The position numbers and the translations under genes are program-made. A DNA stretch of 25,877 bases from Candidatus Nanoarchaeia archaeon (GTDB taxonomy: Archaea; Nanoarchaeota; Nanoarchaeia; SCGC-AAA011-G17; JAFCDX01). Positions 21,958 to 25,877 of the stretch are shown one piece after another. Numbering within the stretch: the stretch's first letter is position 1; the number at the start of each line of letters is the position of its first letter. The notes under the pieces are model-generated. The model had not been told where the DNA came from and searched no databases. It was given only the letters and a program-made list of their open reading frames with translations. The stretch covers positions 1 to 25,877 of the forward strand of contig JAQUND010000020.1 of assembly GCA_028717785.1 (NCBI GenBank), given 5' to 3'.

Positions 21958-22301
21958 GGTAATTTAAAAACAAGGGTTTTACATTTAAATTCAGCTTGTA
22001 CTTTTATATCTTTTGCAGGTTGTTTTAATCCAAAAAACTTGAAAAAACCACGCACGTTTAAATAAGCATTCTTTTGATTTAACCCTCTTATAGACAATGG
22101 TGATTTATCAAAAGTAAGTCCAAAAGTAACACCTGCTTCTTTTGTTTCGGAATCGAACCACACTTGTGCTACATGATCATTTCGTAATTGAAGTTTTAAG
22201 ATAATTGAGCGGCTTAAAAAGAGTTTTTCTTGTGGAGTCAGTCTGACTGTATAAATAGCAATTTTTCTACGATAAGGTTGGTCAAACAATTTCCATGTCA
22301 T
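21954..22301 (-). CDS. Unknown basic beta-rich protein
   Basis: 115 aa, coupled by 4-nt overlaps to the dCMP deaminase upstream and the kinase-like gene downstream. It alternates hydrophobic and polar residues with several Lys/Arg-rich strands (RRKIAIYTVRL near 11-21, AEFKCKTLVFKLP at the end), suggesting a compact beta fold. No motif or family recognised. Its place between two nucleotide-metabolism genes may be meaningful but is not evidence of function. Confidence 0.6.
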   Translation of the reverse strand: MTWKLFDQPYRRKIAIYTVRLTPQEKLFLSRSIILKLQLRNDHVAQVWFDSETKEAGVTFGLTFDKSPLSIRGLNQKNAYLNVRGFFKFFGLKQPAKDIKVQAEFKCKTLVFKLP

Positions 22302-22771
22302 TTAGGATACACCACGACAGATTCATTTAAGAAAGTAACTTCTATCCCAGCTTGCTTAAATACATCTTCTGAAGCTGCTCCTTGATGGTATTTTTGCTTG
22401 CAAACAACACGTGCAATACCAACCTGAACTATACTCATAGCGCATCTCATACAAGGCGTCATTGTACAATACAAAGTACCACCTTTGAGAGAAACACCAA
22501 TATGTGCAGCTTGAAGTATTGCATTCATTTCAGCATGGATAGTCCTGTGACAATGTTCGGACTTTGTTCCATCCTGATGAACTACCGTTTCAAGTAAATG
22601 ACCAACTTCAGAACAATCAGGAAACCCAGAAGGTGCCCCGACATAACCTGTCACCAAAATCCTGTTGTTTTTAGTAATGACACAACCAGATTTCCCTCGA
22701 TCACACGTCGCTCGTAATCCAATCGTATCGACTGTCAACATGAAATATTCATCCCAATTTGGCCGACTCAT
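22298..22771 (-). CDS. Deoxycytidylate (dCMP) deaminase
   Basis: 157 aa, full length for the family. The zinc site is HAEMNAI (His79, catalytic Glu81) with TMTPCMRC (Cys107, Cys110). SGCVITKNNRILVTGYVGAP (28-47) and the Cys/His-rich insertion near 74-79 (HCHRTIH) are typical of dCMP deaminases such as the T4 enzyme and ComEB. It converts dCMP to dUMP, feeding dTTP synthesis, and is often allosterically tuned by dCTP and dTTP. An AGAGGAG site precedes the ATG, which overlaps the dnaE stop by 4 nt, so it is co-expressed with the polymerase. Confidence 0.93.
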   Translation of the reverse strand: MSRPNWDEYFMLTVDTIGLRATCDRGKSGCVITKNNRILVTGYVGAPSGFPDCSEVGHLLETVVHQDGTKSEHCHRTIHAEMNAILQAAHIGVSLKGGTLYCTMTPCMRCAMSIVQVGIARVVCKQKYHQGAASEDVFKQAGIEVTFLNESVVVYPK

Positions 22772-25700
22772 ATACTCCTCTGCTTTCTAGAAATTAGTTT
22801 TGGTTTGCTTTCTTTGACTATTTCGTTAACAGTCTCAGAATCTGCCACACGTTTTTTTCTAGAAATCATTTTAATGGGTTCACCAAGTTCTAATCTAATA
22901 GCATTCGTCTCTGTTAAAGTAGCAGGTGTATCGTTCTTGAACAATTCTGTAAGTATCTCTTGCCTTGCTCCTTTCATTTTTCTCGAAATCAGCTTAGGTT
23001 TTTTAGGTTCTGTTTGTTCTGTTATTTCGGGTTGTTTTTCTGTTTGCAGATTGAATTTGCTCAAAGCATCATATCCTTCAGTGTTCTTTATTTTTGTGAT
23101 ATCTGACAAATAAAAAACATGATCAGAATATTTCTTGTTCTTTGCTTCTTCGAAATAAAGCTTACCTGAAACAAGATCGCCCTCTTCAATTTTCAAATCT
23201 TCTGCATCATTCAAAATACAATCATCTATTCTTGTAGTGCCATCATAAATTGTTGCAAAATACATGATATACGGTTTTTGTGTTTTTTTGCCTATTCCAG
23301 CAAGTCTTCTAAACTTACTCACAAAAACAATCATTGGAATTGCATTATTTCTACTCAAAGTCTTACCCTGAGCAGCAGCTTTTTCGACACCCTTTAAAGA
23401 ATATTCTCTGTTTGTTGCTTCTTTCAAATCTTTTGAAACAATAAGACCTGTATGTTCAAATTGTTTTTGCAAGAAATTTGTCGTATCAATTTCTTCACCA
23501 ATTTCTTTTTTGAACAACTCGACTGTATCATCAAATTTAATTGCTTCCGAATAAATAAGAGCTTTAATCACTCTTTTATTTACCACTCTTCTTGTTACTC
23601 TACTCAAAAAATCTTTAAAAGAAGTATAAGGTTGATTTTCTTGGATATTTGTAGCAGCCTTAGACCCTACATCTTTTATATGCCCAAATGCATAACACAA
23701 AGAACCATCGGGTTTTATTCTAAACATATCAGCACCTGAATCGTTTATGTCAGGTTTATTTATCTTTACATTAAAACTCTTTTGAATTTCTGTTACATAA
23801 TTCTGAAAAAGATTTACTTTTTTGCCGTCTTGCATTGCTTCAGTATTTTCTGTGTTAGAAAGAAGAGAAGCAAAATACTCATTAGGATAATATGTTCTCA
23901 AATACATCATTATATAAGCCATCATAGCATAAGCGCAAGAATGGCTTCTATTAAACGAATATTTTGAAAAATTCTTCATTGTATCCATTATTTCTTCAAT
24001 TCTTTTATCGTCATAATTTGTATTCTTATGACAACCTGCTCTAAACTTGTCCATCATATGATTAAACTCAGTATAATCTGTTTTGCCTTTAAATAGTAAC
24101 TTGAAGACATGTCGAGACTCATCAGCTTCAGACAAAGTAAAGCCACCAAGTTCTTGGAATACTCTCATTGAAGATTCCTGGTACAGCATCATTCCATAAG
24201 AGTCAGCAAGAACACGTTCAAACGGATCCTGTTTTGCTTTCTCGTAATCATAATTTTCTTTATTTTTGAGATACATTTCTAAACCGCCTGCTTGTATAAC
24301 GGCAGGACGATACAAAGCGTTTATAGCAACAAGATCGACAAATTTTTCAGGTTTTGCTCTTTTGACGAACTTCGTAATGTTCTTTCCTTCAAACTGAAAA
24401 ATGCTAAATGTTCTGGCTTGATTGAATTGTTCAAGTACTTTGGGATCATCATCATTATCTATAATATCTTGTAATTTAACTTTGCCTTGTAATAATTTCA
24501 ATGTGTCACTGATAATAGTGCAAGCATTTAAACCAAGAATATCAAATTTCATTAGACCAGCATCAGTCATTAATCGAGTATCACCACCTTCTGGGTACCC
24601 TGTTGCTATATTGTCACTAATCCGCATAATAGGGATGAATCGTTCTAGATTATCAGGTGCAATAATAACACCACCTGCATGCATTGAATAATGACGGTTT
24701 TTCCCGACTAAAACTCTTGCAATATCAAATTGTTTTTTATGTTCTTCAATAAAGTTCTTTGCCCAGTCACCTTCCAATGCAATCATTTTTTGAATTGCAT
24801 CATCGAACACATCATCGTCATTTTCAAGGCATTTAGAAAGTCTATCGACACTGTCTTTTTTTTCTGTCCCAAAATAAACTCTAAACGTATCCCTTATTGC
24901 ATTCTTAATCCCGAATGTGCCAAATGAAATTACATGAGAAACAGAATTAATCCCATATTTACCCTTTAAATACTCTTCAATCTTGTATCTTGTTTTAGAA
25001 TCAAAATCAAGATCAATATCAGGAGGATCTAATCTTTTTTCATTTAGAAAGCGTTCGAAATAGAGCCCATATTTTATAGGATCAATTTTTGTAATGCCAA
25101 GTAAATGAACCACTAAGCTACCGGCCCCGCTTCCACGGCCGCAGCCTACAAGTACGTCATGTGTCTCGGCATAATTGACAATGTCAGCAACAATCAAGAA
25201 GTAATCTTCCATTCTTTTGAATTTGATTGTTTCAAGTTCTGATTTTACTCTAGCCACATAATCAGGTCTATTGTCCCAACCTTTTTCTTTCAATGCTTCA
25301 AATGCTTTTCTCTCAAGAATTTCATATGAATTGTCAGCAAACTTAGGCATAATAACTTCTGGCGCCCGAGTAAGCTTTACTTTTTCGATTTTGCTGTCTA
25401 TTTCTAGTGTGCGATCTAAACATTGATTAATAAATTCTAGATCATATCCAAGAAATTGAGCTTCAGCAATGATATCCTCTCGTTTTTTGAGCCATAGATT
25501 TCTTGACTTATAAACTCTTTTTTGCCAACTATCGTCTTGAAATGAACCTTTAGAGTTTATAAGTTTCATTACATCATGTACTTCAGCATGTTCTGGTTTC
25601 AGATAATGTGTATCTGTTGTCCATATTAATTTTACGCCAAGACGTTTGTGATTATTTATAGCCCATTGATTAAATGCTGTCTGATCAGCCATTTGAATTT

Positions 25701-25877
25701 CCATAATTTCAATATAGAAATCCTCTCCAAAAGCTGACTTCATATAATTGATAAATTCAATAGCTTCTGCTTCTTTGTTTTCTAAAACAAGTTTGGGTAT
25801 TCTTCCACCCATACAAGCTGATGAAACAATTAAATTTTTATTGTATTGAACAAGATCTTCATAAAGGATAATTGGTT
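22768..25877 (-). CDS. dnaE: DNA polymerase III alpha subunit, DnaE type (5' end outside window)
   Basis: The reading frame is open to the right edge, giving 1035 visible residues; the Met at 25812 is internal (LIVSSACMGGRIP), so the N-terminal PHP region is cut off. Numbering from that Met: GCGRGSGAGS (223-232), PDIDLDFD (264-271) with catalytic Asp267 and Asp269, KFDILGL with Asp424, then YSFNRSHSCAYA and a helix-hairpin-helix region. A C-terminal OB fold lies near 820-890. The remaining PHP part has TTDTHYL (65-71). This replicates the phage genome. Unusually, the C-terminal tail has three copies of a K-[LM]-ISRK motif. dCMP deaminase follows with a 4-nt overlap. Confidence 0.95.
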   Translation of the reverse strand, partial: PIILYEDLVQYNKNLIVSSACMGGRIPKLVLENKEAEAIEFINYMKSAFGEDFYIEIMEIQMADQTAFNQWAINNHKRLGVKLIWTTDTHYLKPEHAEVHDVMKLINSKGSFQDDSWQKRVYKSRNLWLKKREDIIAEAQFLGYDLEFINQCLDRTLEIDSKIEKVKLTRAPEVIMPKFADNSYEILERKAFEALKEKGWDNRPDYVARVKSELETIKFKRMEDYFLIVADIVNYAETHDVLVGCGRGSGAGSLVVHLLGITKIDPIKYGLYFERFLNEKRLDPPDIDLDFDSKTRYKIEEYLKGKYGINSVSHVISFGTFGIKNAIRDTFRVYFGTEKKDSVDRLSKCLENDDDVFDDAIQKMIALEGDWAKNFIEEHKKQFDIARVLVGKNRHYSMHAGGVIIAPDNLERFIPIMRISDNIATGYPEGGDTRLMTDAGLMKFDILGLNACTIISDTLKLLQGKVKLQDIIDNDDDPKVLEQFNQARTFSIFQFEGKNITKFVKRAKPEKFVDLVAINALYRPAVIQAGGLEMYLKNKENYDYEKAKQDPFERVLADSYGMMLYQESSMRVFQELGGFTLSEADESRHVFKLLFKGKTDYTEFNHMMDKFRAGCHKNTNYDDKRIEEIMDTMKNFSKYSFNRSHSCAYAMMAYIMMYLRTYYPNEYFASLLSNTENTEAMQDGKKVNLFQNYVTEIQKSFNVKINKPDINDSGADMFRIKPDGSLCYAFGHIKDVGSKAATNIQENQPYTSFKDFLSRVTRRVVNKRVIKALIYSEAIKFDDTVELFKKEIGEEIDTTNFLQKQFEHTGLIVSKDLKEATNREYSLKGVEKAAAQGKTLSRNNAIPMIVFVSKFRRLAGIGKKTQKPYIMYFATIYDGTTRIDDCILNDAEDLKIEEGDLVSGKLYFEEAKNKKYSDHVFYLSDITKIKNTEGYDALSKFNLQTEKQPEITEQTEPKKPKLISRKMKGARQEILTELFKNDTPATLTETNAIRLELGEPIKMISRKKRVADSETVNEIVKESKPKLISRKQRSI

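Noticed and set aside
1..25877. Alternative genetic code (TAG recoded), as in some huge phages.
   Set aside because: All recognised genes read through at expected length with the standard code, and TAG ends the double-HNH gene and two small genes at sensible positions.
1..25877. tRNA genes, expected because a CCA-adding enzyme is present.
   Set aside because: Intergenic gaps are mostly under 165 nt and I saw no cloverleaf or T-arm GTTCGA-type sequence in them. A tRNA scan would be decisive.

Overview
The window looks like part of a large, AT-rich double-stranded DNA bacteriophage genome. The evidence is dense packing, 1-4 nt stop/start overlaps, many small unrecognised proteins, two homing-type endonucleases and a phage-owned replication set. 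That set comprises a DnaE-type polymerase, NAD+-dependent ligase, type IA topoisomerase and dCMP deaminase, together with a CCA-adding enzyme. The standard code fits: TAA, TGA and TAG all end genes. Nearly everything is on the minus strand, so transcription runs from high to low coordinates. The host cannot be named from the sequence. I saw no structural genes, tRNAs, CRISPR array or insertion sequence.

Layout in transcription order. 25877-20195: partial dnaE, dCMP deaminase, a small unknown protein, a P-loop nucleotide-kinase-like protein, then four small unknown genes. 20194-19481: a folded leader RNA, a coiled-coil/winged-helix protein and a second structured intergenic region. 19480-15304: topoisomerase I, with a zinc-finger PD-(D/E)xK nuclease just before it and a double-HNH nuclease just after. 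15240-12392: membrane-anchored lytic transglycosylase, minimal ATP-type ligase domain, metallophosphoesterase and a small Cys-rich protein, plus one short plus-strand ORF. 12351-6740: terminator-like hairpin, promoter, ligA, a membrane coiled-coil protein, an RlaP-type nucleotidyltransferase, small genes (one of 39 codons), cca and a small gene. 6946-5547: four overlapping small genes. 5080-5576: a two-gene plus-strand unit. 4959-1: a membrane-associated operon with a small membrane protein, an SPFH/band-7 protein, two unknowns, a coiled-coil protein, a two-TM coiled-coil protein and the start of a membrane-anchored protein resembling solute-binding proteins.

Working picture. The right half supplies replication and nucleotide metabolism. 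The middle holds nucleic-acid end processing (two ligase-type proteins, RlaP, CCA enzyme, phosphoesterase). The left end probably builds an envelope-associated complex of unknown purpose. RNA hairpins recur at ribosome binding sites: the Shine-Dalgarno sequence lies in a loop, in a stem, or across a hairpin from its start codon. With the folded leader at 20037-20131, this suggests substantial translational control by mRNA structure. That pattern and the left membrane operon are the best candidates for something undescribed.
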